Assembly (NCBI RefSeq): GCF_024666595.1
Contig: NZ_CP088296.1
Span: forward strand, 868,001 to 932,000
Length of the DNA stretch: 64,000 bases
From: Sphingomonas sp. J315
GTDB taxonomy: Bacteria > Pseudomonadota > Alphaproteobacteria > Sphingomonadales > Sphingomonadaceae
Direction: 5' to 3'
Part shown: one piece after another, positions 55,744 to 64,000 of the stretch
Position numbering within the stretch: the first letter of the stretch is position 1
Layout: the number at the start of each line of letters is the position of its first letter
Translations under genes and position numbers: made by a program
The notes under the pieces: model-generated
The model's input: the letters and a program-made list of their open reading frames with translations, nothing else
What the model was told of the DNA's origin: nothing
The model's database searches: none

Positions 55744-57093
55744 ATGCTCGCCGTTCTAAGCAATACCACCTACCGCAACCTGTTCCTGGCGCAGGTCATC
55801 GCGCTGGTCGGCACGGGTCTGACGACCGTCGCGCTGGGCCTGCTCGCCTATGAGATCGCCGGTAGCAACGGCGGAGCGGTGCTGGGCACGGCGATGGCAA
55901 TCAAGATGATCGCCTATATCGGCGTCGCGCCTGTCGTTGGTGCCTATGCCGCCCGTCTGCCACGCCGCGCGTTCTTGATCGCGATGGATGTCATTCGCAT
56001 CGGCGTCGCGCTGGTTCTGCCATTCGTGGACCAGGTTTGGCAGGTCTATGTGCTGATCTTCATCCTGCAATCGGCCTCCGCCGGGTTCACGCCGACGTTT
56101 CAGGCGACTATTCCCGACATATTGCCGGACGAGAAGGATTATACCCGGGCGTTGTCGCTCTCGCGGCTGGCCTATGACATGGAGAGCCTGACCAGCCCGA
56201 TCCTGGCGGCGGCGCTGCTCACGGTCTTCAACTTCCACTGGTTGTTCGCCGGGACGGCGGTCGGCTTTGCGGCATCGGCATTGCTGGTGCTGGCGACCGC
56301 GCTGCCCGCGTCATCGGCGAAGCAGCGACAAGGCGGCATCTGGACCAACACGACCCTCGGCACCCGCATCTATCTCGCGACACCGCGGTTGCGCGGCTTG
56401 CTCGCCGTGACCCTTGCCGCCGCCGCCGCCAGCGCCATGGTGATCGTCAACACGCCGGTTCTGATCCGCGCCGGGCTGGGCCTCGGGCAGAGCGAGGTAG
56501 CGATGACCCTGGCCGCATTCGGCGGCGGATCGATGATCGCCGCATTGCTGTTGCCCAGACTGCTCGATCGGGTTGCGGATCGCACGGTGATGCTGGCTTC
56601 CGCCGCAGCGATGACCCTATTGCTCGGCGCGCTGGCGCTGGGATGGCAGCTGCACGGGCGATCAGGCTTCTGGTATGCGCTGCTGGGCGGGTGGCTGCTG
56701 CTCGGTATGGTCTATGCCGCCAGCATCACACCCGGCGGACGGCTGTTACGGCGTTCAGCGGGTTCCGATGATCGCACAGCATTGTTCGCGGCACAGTTCG
56801 CGCTCAGCCATATCTGCTGGTTGATCGCCTACCCGCTCGCCGGACAAATCGGCGCGCTCGCAGGATTTGGCACGGCATTCATGGCGACCGCGATTCTGGC
56901 CGCGATCGGAACCATCATTGCATTCCTCATCTGGCCATCCCGCGATCCGGAAGTGGTCGAGCATCGTCATGACGACCTGCCGCCCGGTCACCCGCATCTG
57001 ATCGAGGCACATCCAGATGGACGGGCTGGGCACGCCTTTCAGATCGACGATCTCCACCGTCACTGGCCGCGCCGAGGAAAGAAGGGATTGTGA
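55744..57093 (+). CDS. MFS transporter with His-rich C-terminal tail
   Basis: This 449-residue major-facilitator protein has about twelve segments, starting YRNLFLAQVIALVGTGLTTVALGLLAYEIAG. The cytoplasmic tail carries EHRHDDLPPGHPHLIEAHPDGRAGH and DDLHRHW, unusual for the family and suited to metal binding. It lies 46 bp after the HupE partner, so a role in Ni/Co efflux, as in NreB-type MFS pumps, is plausible. The substrate is inferred. Confidence 0.82.
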   Translation: MLAVLSNTTYRNLFLAQVIALVGTGLTTVALGLLAYEIAGSNGGAVLGTAMAIKMIAYIGVAPVVGAYAARLPRRAFLIAMDVIRIGVALVLPFVDQVWQVYVLIFILQSASAGFTPTFQATIPDILPDEKDYTRALSLSRLAYDMESLTSPILAAALLTVFNFHWLFAGTAVGFAASALLVLATALPASSAKQRQGGIWTNTTLGTRIYLATPRLRGLLAVTLAAAAASAMVIVNTPVLIRAGLGLGQSEVAMTLAAFGGGSMIAALLLPRLLDRVADRTVMLASAAAMTLLLGALALGWQLHGRSGFWYALLGGWLLLGMVYAASITPGGRLLRRSAGSDDRTALFAAQFALSHICWLIAYPLAGQIGALAGFGTAFMATAILAAIGTIIAFLIWPSRDPEVVEHRHDDLPPGHPHLIEAHPDGRAGHAFQIDDLHRHWPRRGKKGL

Positions 57094-57162
57094 CTTATCA
57101 AAGATCGGCGTGATCTGCTCATATCGCTGGCAGGCGCACCGCTTCGGGGGTAATGGAAAACA

Positions 57163-57522
57163 ATGGACACGGGCCGCGTGAACCGCCGATCGATCGCCAG
57201 CATGATGGGCCTGCTTGTGCTGGCATGTCTGCTCGTCCTCAAGTCGCCGCCCGTCTGTGAAATCGTTGCATCGCAGCACGTGACGGACATGGCTGCCTGC
57301 CCGGAAATGCCGCGCAAGCCGCCCGTGCAAAAATCGGTTTCACTTTCGTGCGCGGTACCCTGTTTGCTGGCGAATACCGCGCCCATCGCTCCGCTGGCGA
57401 CCAGGCTGGCGCAACGCACCGTTTACGATCCGTCGAGCGCCGGGACGCTCCGCAGCGTCAACGAAGGCCCCGCACCGCCCCCGCCGCGCATCCGTGATCG
57501 ACCTGCACTTTACAAGATCTGA
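57163..57522 (+). CDS. Hypothetical membrane or secreted protein
   Basis: A 119-residue protein with one hydrophobic N-terminal segment (SIASMMGLLVLACLLVLKSPP) and four cysteines (VCEIV, AACPEM, SCAVPC). I do not recognise a domain. It follows the MFS gene by 69 bp and precedes the Cys-rich peptide gene by 20 bp, so it is probably part of the metal operon. Confidence 0.55.
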   Translation: MDTGRVNRRSIASMMGLLVLACLLVLKSPPVCEIVASQHVTDMAACPEMPRKPPVQKSVSLSCAVPCLLANTAPIAPLATRLAQRTVYDPSSAGTLRSVNEGPAPPPPRIRDRPALYKI

Positions 57523-57542
57523 TCAAATCACGGAGATTAGTA

Positions 57543-57722
57543 ATGAAGACGCTCAAACTGTTCGGTGCCACCTTGGCGCTCCTCGCCTCACCTGTGGCCC
57601 ATGCCGCCGAGGGCATGGATTGCTGCAAGGAGATGAAGAGCTGTTGCTGCAAGAAAGAAGGCGACAAGCCGGGCTGCTGCGACGACATGAAAAAGGACAA
57701 GCCCCACCCACAGGGCCAGTGA
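57543..57722 (+). CDS. Small secreted Cys-rich metal-binding peptide
   Basis: This 59-residue protein has a signal peptide (MKTLKLFGATLALLASPVAHA) and a 38-residue mature part with three Cys clusters: MDCCKE, SCCCKKEG and PGCCDDMKKD. The seven cysteines, all in CC or CCC clusters spaced by Lys and acidic residues, suggest a periplasmic metallothionein-like metal buffer. AATCACGGAGATT precedes the start, and a terminator follows 6 bp after the stop, so it closes the czc operon 2 transcript. Confidence 0.78.
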   Translation: MKTLKLFGATLALLASPVAHAAEGMDCCKEMKSCCCKKEGDKPGCCDDMKKDKPHPQGQ

Positions 57723-57728
57723 CGAACG

Positions 57729-57760
57729 GGAGGGAGGCGTCCGCGTCTCCCTCCTTTTTT
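57729..57760 (+). terminator. Rho-independent terminator of metal island 2
   Basis: An 11-bp stem (GGAGGGAGGCG with CGTCTCCCTCC, one G-T pair), loop TCCG, then six Ts. Confidence 0.9.
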
Positions 57761-57935
57761 GACGATTTTACTCCAAGCTAACCAGGGGGCGTGACTGGAA
57801 AAGCGCCAGGAAATTGCTGATCTCAAACAATGTAGTCTTGAGGACGGGCAAGCCAGTGCTGGAATACAGAAACGCTCAGCTCGACGAGCGGCAAAAGAAA
57901 GTTACACGGCCAAAGCCTGCGGAGCTACAGCTGCC

Positions 57936-58304
57936 ATGACGCTAAGGACGTGGGCTCGGAGCCTCAAGCGTGACGTGGTGGCGCTCTGGCTCGCCGCACG
58001 CGATCCCCGCGTCCCTTGGTACGCTAAGGCACTTGCGGGCGCTGTCGCAGCGTACGCACTAAGTCCTATTGATCTCGTTCCAGACTTCATTCCGATCCTC
58101 GGCTATCTGGACGACTTGCTTATCGTTCCGGCGGGGATTTGGCTTGTGGTCAGATTGGTTCCAGCACCACTGATGGCGGAGTTTCGCGAGGAAGCAAATC
58201 GCCGTGCCGAGAAGCCTACCAGCTACGCCGCAGCCGCCGCTATCGCCTTGATCTGGATAGCCGCCGTGGCGGGGTTAATCTGGCTGTGTTGGCAGTGGAT
58301 CTGA
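57936..58304 (+). CDS. YkvA-like DUF1232 membrane protein
   Basis: This 122-residue protein contains DPRVPWYAKALAGAVAAYALSPIDLVPDFIPILGYLDDLLIVPAGI, the DUF1232 core, and a C-terminal membrane helix (AAAAIALIWIAAVAGLIWLCW). Family members are small inner-membrane proteins of unknown function. It stands alone between the czc terminator and the convergent copper genes. Confidence 0.85.
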   Translation: MTLRTWARSLKRDVVALWLAARDPRVPWYAKALAGAVAAYALSPIDLVPDFIPILGYLDDLLIVPAGIWLVVRLVPAPLMAEFREEANRRAEKPTSYAAAAAIALIWIAAVAGLIWLCWQWI

Positions 58305-58313
58305 TTATCCCGT

Positions 58314-58748
58314 TTAATGACGGGCGAAGACTTTCTGCCCGTCTGATCCAAAGGCGATGACGCTATAGCGCTGCGCTTGCACTCCCGGTACTTCCATGCC
58401 GGGCGAGCCGATCGGCATTCCGGCCACCGCGAGGCCCTTCACACCCTTCGGTCGCGTCGCGAGCGCGCGCTTCACATCAGCGATGGGGACATGCCCCTCG
58501 AACGCCATGCCGTCGATGATCGCGGTATGGCAGGACGACAACGCCGCAGGCACGCCAGCCTTTTGTGCGAAGGCAGCGCGCTGCGGATTATCGATCATCC
58601 GCACTGGTCGCTTGATTTCGCGTTGCGCGATCGCCGCCCATTTTGTGCAACAACCGCAACCCGGATCACGATGCACCACGACGTCGGCGGCAAACGCCGA
58701 AGTGGCCACCAACAGCAGAACCGTCGTGGACAATGGCTTCAAAATCAT
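58314..58748 (-). CDS. DUF411 copper-associated periplasmic protein
   Basis: This 144-residue protein has a signal peptide (STTVLLLVATSAFA) and the DUF411 motifs VVHRDPGCGCCTKW, GVPAALSSCHTAIIDGMAFEGHVP and VAGMPIGSPGME. The CxCC and SCHT residues can bind Cu(I). It is the last gene of the minus-strand copper group. It may bind or chaperone copper in the periplasm. Confidence 0.88.
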   Translation of the reverse strand: MILKPLSTTVLLLVATSAFAADVVVHRDPGCGCCTKWAAIAQREIKRPVRMIDNPQRAAFAQKAGVPAALSSCHTAIIDGMAFEGHVPIADVKRALATRPKGVKGLAVAGMPIGSPGMEVPGVQAQRYSVIAFGSDGQKVFARH

Positions 58749-58760
58749 CGTCGTTGTTTC

Positions 58761-59198
58761 CTAACCTTCCAACATGGTTTTCATCTGCGCGATCTCCTCG
58801 CGCTGTGATTTGATGATCTGTCGGCACAATGATACCAGTTCGGGATCGCTGAGCGATGCCTGTTCGCACATCAGGATCGCGCCTGAATGGTGCGGAATCA
58901 TGGAGCGGAGAAATGCGGTGTCGTCGATCGTAGTTTGAGTTCGGATCAATGCGAAGCTGCCGAAGAACGCGACGGCTGATCCGGCAAGCAGCAACACATT
59001 GAGGCGCTTGGACGGAAACATGTCTCGCATCGCCACGATCATCAGCACAACCATCGGTGCGACCATCATCAGCGTCATGTAGAGCATGTTGAGGTTGTTG
59101 TAGAAGCTCGACAGCTGGTCGATCATCACGAACATCACCAGATACATGATGACCCCGCTGATCGCGGTCTGCAGTGCAAGGCTGCGATAGGAAGTCAT
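58761..59198 (-). CDS. DUF305 membrane protein of the copper cluster
   Basis: This 145-residue protein starts MTSYRSLALQTAISG and has three membrane segments (ISGVIMYLVMFVMIDQL, MVAPMVVLMIVAMRDMF, VLLLAGSAVAFFGSFAL). A DUF305 stretch with RSMIPHHSGAILMCEQASL follows; its His pair and Met are candidate metal ligands. It lies 12 bp before the DUF411 gene. It often travels with copA/copB; the function is unknown. Confidence 0.85.
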   Translation of the reverse strand: MTSYRSLALQTAISGVIMYLVMFVMIDQLSSFYNNLNMLYMTLMMVAPMVVLMIVAMRDMFPSKRLNVLLLAGSAVAFFGSFALIRTQTTIDDTAFLRSMIPHHSGAILMCEQASLSDPELVSLCRQIIKSQREEIAQMKTMLEG

Positions 59199-59235
59199 TG
59201 CATTCTCCTTTGCCGTTTTCGACAGTCTCCGACGC

Positions 59236-60333
59236 TTAGAACCAGGCCCTGATCCCGACGACGAAGGTGGTTGCAGAAGGGTCTTCACCGTCAGCGCGAG
59301 CGAAGCGCGCGGTGCGACCGAATTTCGATGAATGCGAGATGCCGATATAGGGCGCGAACTCGCGCACGATCTCATAGCGCAGACGAAGATCGAACTCGGC
59401 GTCGGAGAGTCCCGCGCCGATTCCGCTCTCGATCACATCCTGCGCCGCCAGATTGAACTCGATGCGCGGTTGCAGGATCAGCCGCTGGGTAATGCGCTGA
59501 TCGTAGCTGGCGGCGAGGCGTCCCAGCACATCGCCCTTGGTCGATATGAACGCATGAGCCTCGACTTCAAACCAATAGGGGGCAAGCCCCTCGATGCCGA
59601 ACGCGGCATAACTACGCGCCTTGGGCTCGAAATCGTGACGGACGCCGGCCTGCAGGTTGAAATATGGGCCGATGGCGCGGCTGTAGAGCGCCTGCACCTC
59701 GGCGCTTTCGACCGCCTCGCCGAAACTGCCTTCGCCTTCGCTCTTGACGACCAGCCGGTCGATGTCGCCGCCGAACCAGCCTTCGCCTTCCCAGCGATAG
59801 CCCTCGCGCCCCTTGCGGATTTGCAGCTCGGCGATGTCCAGCATGACCTGGCTAAAGGTGCCGCCGCCATGCTCGCTGCGCAGCGCTTTGCGCGCGCCGG
59901 TCATCGCCTCGCGACCCCAGACACGGTCGGCATAGTTCGGCTCGGGCGCGGCGGGTGCCGGAGCGTTTCCGGCGGGGAGCGCGGTCCCGCCGCTGCCGGT
60001 GCTCGGTGCATCGGCGGCCATGTCAGGTATTGCCGAGCTATCGCCATCGGCTTTCTCGGGCGTAGCGGGGGCTGCACCCGCGGGTGTGCAATGCCCCATT
60101 GCCGCATGTTCAGGTGGGCAGGCCGGATCGATGGCCGGTGCCGCCTGCGCCGGTTTGGTGGGTGTCGCCTTCGCCGCCGGTTTCGGCGCCGGACGCGGCT
60201 TCGCTACCGGCTGTGGCTTGGGCGCGGTTTTCGCCGGCATTTTCATGCCGGGCATTTTCGAGTGATCCATCGTCTGCGCGGCGACGGGGGCGGCCAGTGC
60301 GATGGCGGCGGTGGCGAGGAGCAGCATCTTCAT
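59236..60333 (-). CDS. copB: CopB copper-resistance outer-membrane protein
   Basis: This 365-residue protein has a signal peptide (MLLLATAAIALAAPVAAQ), a Met/His-rich start (MDHSKMPGMKMP), a Pro/Ala/Lys-rich linker and the CopB beta-barrel (YADRVWGREAMTGARKALRSEHGGGTF to TTFVVGIRAWF). It sequesters or exports copper at the outer membrane. Its start overlaps the copA stop (ATGA). Confidence 0.9.
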   Translation of the reverse strand: MKMLLLATAAIALAAPVAAQTMDHSKMPGMKMPAKTAPKPQPVAKPRPAPKPAAKATPTKPAQAAPAIDPACPPEHAAMGHCTPAGAAPATPEKADGDSSAIPDMAADAPSTGSGGTALPAGNAPAPAAPEPNYADRVWGREAMTGARKALRSEHGGGTFSQVMLDIAELQIRKGREGYRWEGEGWFGGDIDRLVVKSEGEGSFGEAVESAEVQALYSRAIGPYFNLQAGVRHDFEPKARSYAAFGIEGLAPYWFEVEAHAFISTKGDVLGRLAASYDQRITQRLILQPRIEFNLAAQDVIESGIGAGLSDAEFDLRLRYEIVREFAPYIGISHSSKFGRTARFARADGEDPSATTFVVGIRAWF

Positions 60334-62141
60334 GCGCCCTCTCCCCCGCGCGGGCGGACAGTGACGACCTGCATCATCCCGGCATGCATGTGATAGAGCA
60401 TGTGGCAGTGGAACGCCCAGTCGCCGACCGCGTCGGTGGTGACGTCGAAGGTCACCGTGCCGCCCGGCTGCACCTGCACCGTATGCTTGCGCGGCGCATA
60501 TTCGCCATGTCCCGTCACCAGCTCGAAGAAATGGCCGTGGAGATGGATCGGATGGCCCATCATCGTGTCGTTGACGAGCGTCACGCGCACCCGCTCGTCC
60601 TGCAGGAACGGGATCGGATCCTTGACCTCGTTCAGCTTCTCGCCGTCGAACGCCCACATATAGCGTTCCATATTGCCGGTGAGGTGGATGCGCATCGCCC
60701 GGTCGGGTGCTCGCACATCGGGGTTGCGATCGACTGCGATCAAATCACGATAGACCAGCACCTTGTGCCCGACATCCGCCAGCCCCTGTCCGGGCTCGCC
60801 GGTGCGGTCCATCGGCATCGGTGAGATCGTCTGGACCGTCGGCGTCTTCTTTACGCCAGGCGCGACGGCGAAATCGCGCATCGAATGGTCCATACCGGCC
60901 ATGCCGCCACCAGCTTCTGCCGCACCGCCCGCTGCGGGCGTGCAATGGCCCATCGCGGCATGTTCGGGCGGACAATCGTCTGCACCCGGCGTCGCGGCCG
61001 CGCCCGCCATCGCACCGTGATCCATGCCGCCCATGCCCATATCCTTCATGGTGGCGATCGGCCGTTTGCGTAAAGGCGGCACCTCCGCCGCCATTCCCGC
61101 GCGCGGGGCGAGTGTGGCGCGTGCCATGCCCGAGCGATCGACGCTTTCGCCAACCAGCGTATAGGCGCGGTCGTCGGACGGCTCGACGATGACATCATAG
61201 GTTTCCGCGACGGCGATCTGGAACTCGTCCACCTGCACCGGGCGCACATTCAACCCGTCGGCCTGGACGATCGTCAGCTTCAACCCCGGAATGCGGACGT
61301 TGAAGGTGGTCATCGCCGAGGCGTTGACGACGCGCAGCCGCACCCGCTCGCCGGGCATGAACAAGGCGGTCCAGTTGTCGCGGGGGCCATGACCGTTGAC
61401 GAGATAGCTATAGGTCGAACCGGTCACGTCGGACACGTCGGTCGGGTCCATCCGCATCTTGCCCCAATCGAGGCGATCCTTCGCCGGCTGGCCCTCGCCG
61501 CGCAGATGATCGGCCAGCGTCTGCTTCTGATAGTTGAAATAGCCGCCCTGCTGTTTGAGCTTCTTGAAGATGATGTGCGGGTGCATCTCGCTATGGTCGG
61601 ACAGCACGACGACATGCTCGCGGTCGGAAGCTATCGGGTCCGTGCCTGCCGGATCGATCACGATCGGGCCGTAATGGCCAAGCTGCTCCTGCAATCCCGA
61701 ATGGCTGTGATACCAATAGGTGCCGGCCTGCTTGACCGGAAACTCGTACATGAAGGTCGAGCGCGGCTTGATGCCCGGAAAGCTGACGCCCGGTACGCCG
61801 TCCATATGAAACGGCAGGATCAGACCGTGCCAGTGGATCGAGCTGTCCTCGTCAAGCGCATTCTCGACGTGCAGCCGGACGTTCTGCCCCTCGCGCAGCC
61901 GGATCAGCGGACCCGGGATGGTCCCGTTGATGCCAATCGCGTGGCTTTCGCGCCCGTCGATCGTCATCATCTGGTGCGCGATGCGTAGGCGGATATCCTC
62001 GCCGGATACGCTCGGCAGCGCCTGCACGATGCCGGCCGACACCGGTTGCGCCCACGCCGGAAACCACGGGGCGAGGGCAAGCGAGCCACCGCCAAGTGTG
62101 GCTCCGCGCAGCAGATTACGACGGCTTAGCAACAGCGACAT
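60330..62141 (-). CDS. copA: CopA multicopper oxidase
   Basis: This 603-residue periplasmic oxidase starts MSLLLSRRNLLRGATLGG, a twin-arginine signal. All four copper-site motifs are present: SSIHWHGLILP, GTYWYHSHSG, MGHPIHLHGHFFEL and DWAFHCHMLYHMHAGMM. A Met/His-rich insertion (MKDMGMGGMDHGAMAG and MAGMDHSM) is typical of CopA/PcoA. It oxidises Cu(I) to the less toxic Cu(II). An upstream in-frame Met at 62222 is less likely. Confidence 0.92.
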   Translation of the reverse strand: MSLLLSRRNLLRGATLGGGSLALAPWFPAWAQPVSAGIVQALPSVSGEDIRLRIAHQMMTIDGRESHAIGINGTIPGPLIRLREGQNVRLHVENALDEDSSIHWHGLILPFHMDGVPGVSFPGIKPRSTFMYEFPVKQAGTYWYHSHSGLQEQLGHYGPIVIDPAGTDPIASDREHVVVLSDHSEMHPHIIFKKLKQQGGYFNYQKQTLADHLRGEGQPAKDRLDWGKMRMDPTDVSDVTGSTYSYLVNGHGPRDNWTALFMPGERVRLRVVNASAMTTFNVRIPGLKLTIVQADGLNVRPVQVDEFQIAVAETYDVIVEPSDDRAYTLVGESVDRSGMARATLAPRAGMAAEVPPLRKRPIATMKDMGMGGMDHGAMAGAAATPGADDCPPEHAAMGHCTPAAGGAAEAGGGMAGMDHSMRDFAVAPGVKKTPTVQTISPMPMDRTGEPGQGLADVGHKVLVYRDLIAVDRNPDVRAPDRAMRIHLTGNMERYMWAFDGEKLNEVKDPIPFLQDERVRVTLVNDTMMGHPIHLHGHFFELVTGHGEYAPRKHTVQVQPGGTVTFDVTTDAVGDWAFHCHMLYHMHAGMMQVVTVRPRGGEGA

Positions 62142-62237
62142 GTGATGTAAGGCTCCGATGACGTTACCCGCTTTACGCAGAAGATCGGTTTGACCCTCAT
62201 CCCGATCGGCAAAAGACTGCACGGATCAACCCGTGTA

Positions 62238-63401
62238 TCAAATCCGGGCAGGCCGTCCGTTGGAGAAGAACGCGCGGACCCTGGCCGTGTGCCGTTCGGT
62301 GTACCGCGCGAACAGCGCCGACAGCAAGATCGCTACCACAAGCACCACGACGACAAGCATGACGCTCGCTCCGGTCGCGGGCAAACGCTTGTCGTCGAGC
62401 AACAACGCAGCGGCAAAGGCGATGACCGGGAAATGCAGGATATAGAGCGAGAAGCTCGCCTGCGCGCCATAGCCGGCGAACGGCCTCAGCCAGCGCGGCG
62501 CGCGCAATTCGACGCGCAGCAACGCGTAGAGAAGCACTGCGAACGTAAACGCCAGCGGCAGCTCGACATCACCTAACCCGAAGAGTCGCGAATAGATCAG
62601 GGTTCCGAGGAACGGGACACTTGCAACGATCAGCCACAGGCGGCGTAATGGCTGCAAGCTCTGACCCCCGGAACGGCGGGTCACCCAGAACAATGCCGCC
62701 CCGCAAAGCCAGCAGGCAAAGCCAACCAGCATATTCGGCACGATCCAGGCAAGGAGCAGGGTGGCGAGCAGCGGCGACGGGCGTCGACTGCGCCAGCTGA
62801 CCCACAGTGCCGGAAACCAGATATAGAACCAGAATTCATACGCCAGGCTCCACAACGGACCGTTGGTGCCGAACGGAGCCACGGCAATACTCTGGAGAAA
62901 CAGGATGTTGCCGAGCAGCGTCTGCCATCCCAGCCGCTCCGCGAGGTTGTTGTTCAGCACATAAGTGTCGGTCGCGCCGGTGTGGGTCGAGGATTCAAGG
63001 CCGTAGAGACCAATTGCGTCTAGGATGCCCCCGATCGCAAGCGCGGGGAGCAAGACGACCAGCAACCGCGCCAGCCGGTCGATCATATAGCCTGTCCAGA
63101 CCCAACCTGCCGTCATTCGCCGGTCGACGCTCTTTGCGATCCAGTAACCGCTGAGGACGAAGAACAGGATAACGCTGGCATGGGCGAAACCGGCCAGAAA
63201 ATAGCCTGCCGACGCTATCGTCGAAGCCTGTCCCGGATAGTCGGCAATGAGCAAATACCAAGCGTGGGCGAACGCCACTGTCACCGCCAGTACGCACCGG
63301 AGGGCGTCCATGACGATGAAAGCCCCGCTTGCCCGCGTCTCTACACCGCAGTCGCGCGCCTGCGGATCGCCGCCCCCGTCTGTTTGGTCCACCGCCCCCA
63401 T
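62238..63401 (-). CDS. Acyltransferase 3 family membrane protein
   Basis: This 387-residue protein has about ten membrane segments. It contains the family's catalytic His in VTVAFAHAWYLL, then VILFFVLSGYWIAKSVDRR, LWSLAYEFWFYIWFPALW and SFSLYILHFPVIAF. Members O-acylate sugars of lipopolysaccharide, exopolysaccharide or other glycans. The substrate is unknown. It lies 96 bp upstream of copA on the same strand but has no visible link to copper. Confidence 0.87.
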   Translation of the reverse strand: MGAVDQTDGGGDPQARDCGVETRASGAFIVMDALRCVLAVTVAFAHAWYLLIADYPGQASTIASAGYFLAGFAHASVILFFVLSGYWIAKSVDRRMTAGWVWTGYMIDRLARLLVVLLPALAIGGILDAIGLYGLESSTHTGATDTYVLNNNLAERLGWQTLLGNILFLQSIAVAPFGTNGPLWSLAYEFWFYIWFPALWVSWRSRRPSPLLATLLLAWIVPNMLVGFACWLCGAALFWVTRRSGGQSLQPLRRLWLIVASVPFLGTLIYSRLFGLGDVELPLAFTFAVLLYALLRVELRAPRWLRPFAGYGAQASFSLYILHFPVIAFAAALLLDDKRLPATGASVMLVVVVLVVAILLSALFARYTERHTARVRAFFSNGRPARI

Positions 63402-63465
63402 GCGGATAATACGACGCCCGGGCGCGCATCCCTTGCGCCATCTACAAGATTTCTACGGCGACGCT

Positions 63466-64000
63466 CTATGACAGCGACGCAGTCAGCCGCTGACGTGCGC
63501 GATACAGGCGCGTCTCGACCGCCTTTTCGCTGATCCCAAGCGTCTCGGCGGTCTCAGCCTGGCTCAGCCCCTCGATCGTGCGGAGCACCAGCGTCTCGCG
63601 CAGATTGCCCGGCAGTTCGGCGATGGCGGCCGTGACATGCCGCAATTCCTGGCGATCGGCGGTCGCGGTTTCGATCGACGGCGTCGCGTCGGCGGTGTCG
63701 GCGGCATGATCGATCGGCAACACGACCGCGATCAGGCGGCGTATCGCCCGGCGGCGGCGCCAGTCGCGGGCCTTGTTGATCGCGATGCGCGAAAGCCAGG
63801 GGCGCATCGACCGCGCCATGTCGTAGCGCCGCAGCGCGCGATGCGCGGCGACGAAAGCTTCCTGCACGATGTCGAGCGCTTCGTCGTCGTCACCGACGAT
63901 ACGCGCGACGAGCCGGTGCAGTGGATCCTTATGGCGGCGCACGATTTCGGCGAACGCCAGCTGACTTCCACCAAGGCACAGGGCGACCAGTTCGCCGTCC
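63466..64000 (-). CDS. ECF RNA polymerase sigma factor, 5' end outside the window
   Basis: The frame stays open to the right edge (its first visible residues are DGELVALCLGGSQLAFAEIVRRHKDP), so the start is beyond the window. Region 2 includes LVARIVGDDDEALDIVQEAFVAAHRALRRYD, and region 4 reads LRETLVLRTIEGLSQAETAETLGISEKAVETRLYRARQRL. It is distinct from the FecI-like factor at 46.7 kb. Its target genes are unknown. Confidence 0.88.
   Translation of the reverse strand, partial: DGELVALCLGGSQLAFAEIVRRHKDPLHRLVARIVGDDDEALDIVQEAFVAAHRALRRYDMARSMRPWLSRIAINKARDWRRRRAIRRLIAVVLPIDHAADTADATPSIETATADRQELRHVTAAIAELPGNLRETLVLRTIEGLSQAETAETLGISEKAVETRLYRARQRLTASLS

Overview
The window is high-GC alphaproteobacterial DNA. 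The gene set points to Sphingomonadaceae: a lasso-peptide locus with isopeptidase and TonB receptor, sphingonodin-like core residues, a luxR-luxI-phyH trio, DUF736/DUF2958/ArdC/ParB backbone genes, and dense Czc/Cop/Mer metal resistance. It looks like accessory DNA of an integrative-conjugative element (ICE) or large plasmid. No integrase/att pair or replication origin of the backbone is visible, so the two cannot be told apart here.

Layout. (1) 0-3 kb: a Gabija-like pair (OLD-family ATPase/TOPRIM nuclease plus the start of a UvrD-like helicase), with an IS5-family element inserted just upstream of it. (2) 3-13 kb: metal island 1, with a CadR-like MerR regulator diverging from a small cation transporter, then a tightly overlapping operon czcI-like/czcC/czcB/czcA/P1B-4 ATPase/small HTH protein/lipoprotein. 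(3) 13-22 kb: conjugation backbone on the minus strand, with an RDF-like HTH protein, TraF peptidase, lytic transglycosylase and DUF3363 relaxase with a candidate oriT, plus DUF736, a nuclease, ParB and DUF2958. (4) 22.6-32.7 kb: a 10.1-kb mercury element (merT, GDCCVxC protein, merB, merA-like, merR, a complete ardC, three overlapping tyrosine recombinases). It has split the backbone ardC gene; removing it and one copy of the 5-bp repeat GCGAC restores one open 392-residue frame. (5) 34-38 kb: a DUF6499-DUF2285 gene in two frames joined by a TTTC slip site, diverging from luxR, luxI, a PhyH-type dioxygenase and a GntR-type regulator. (6) 38-47 kb: a lasso-peptide cluster (precursor, B, frameshifted C) convergent with an ECF sigma/FecR/TonB receptor/isopeptidase operon. 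(7) 47-58 kb: metal island 2, a second czc operon with HupE, a membrane-anchored protein, an MFS transporter and a Cys-rich peptide. (8) 58-64 kb: copper genes (DUF411, DUF305, copB, copA), an acyltransferase and a partial ECF sigma factor.

How the parts work together. The fseA-like frameshift gene, the LuxR/LuxI pair, the small HTH protein and the TraF/transglycosylase/relaxase operon match the known ICEMlSym(R7A) logic, in which quorum sensing plus +1 ribosomal frameshifting licenses excision and transfer. The rest is cargo: phage defence, metal resistance and a lasso peptide with its own uptake and cleavage system. Four further genes (parB, merB, merT, lasso C) are broken by one-base length changes in homopolymer runs. 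These may be sequencing errors rather than decay; the fseA-like frame change is different because it lies at the slip sequence known for that family.
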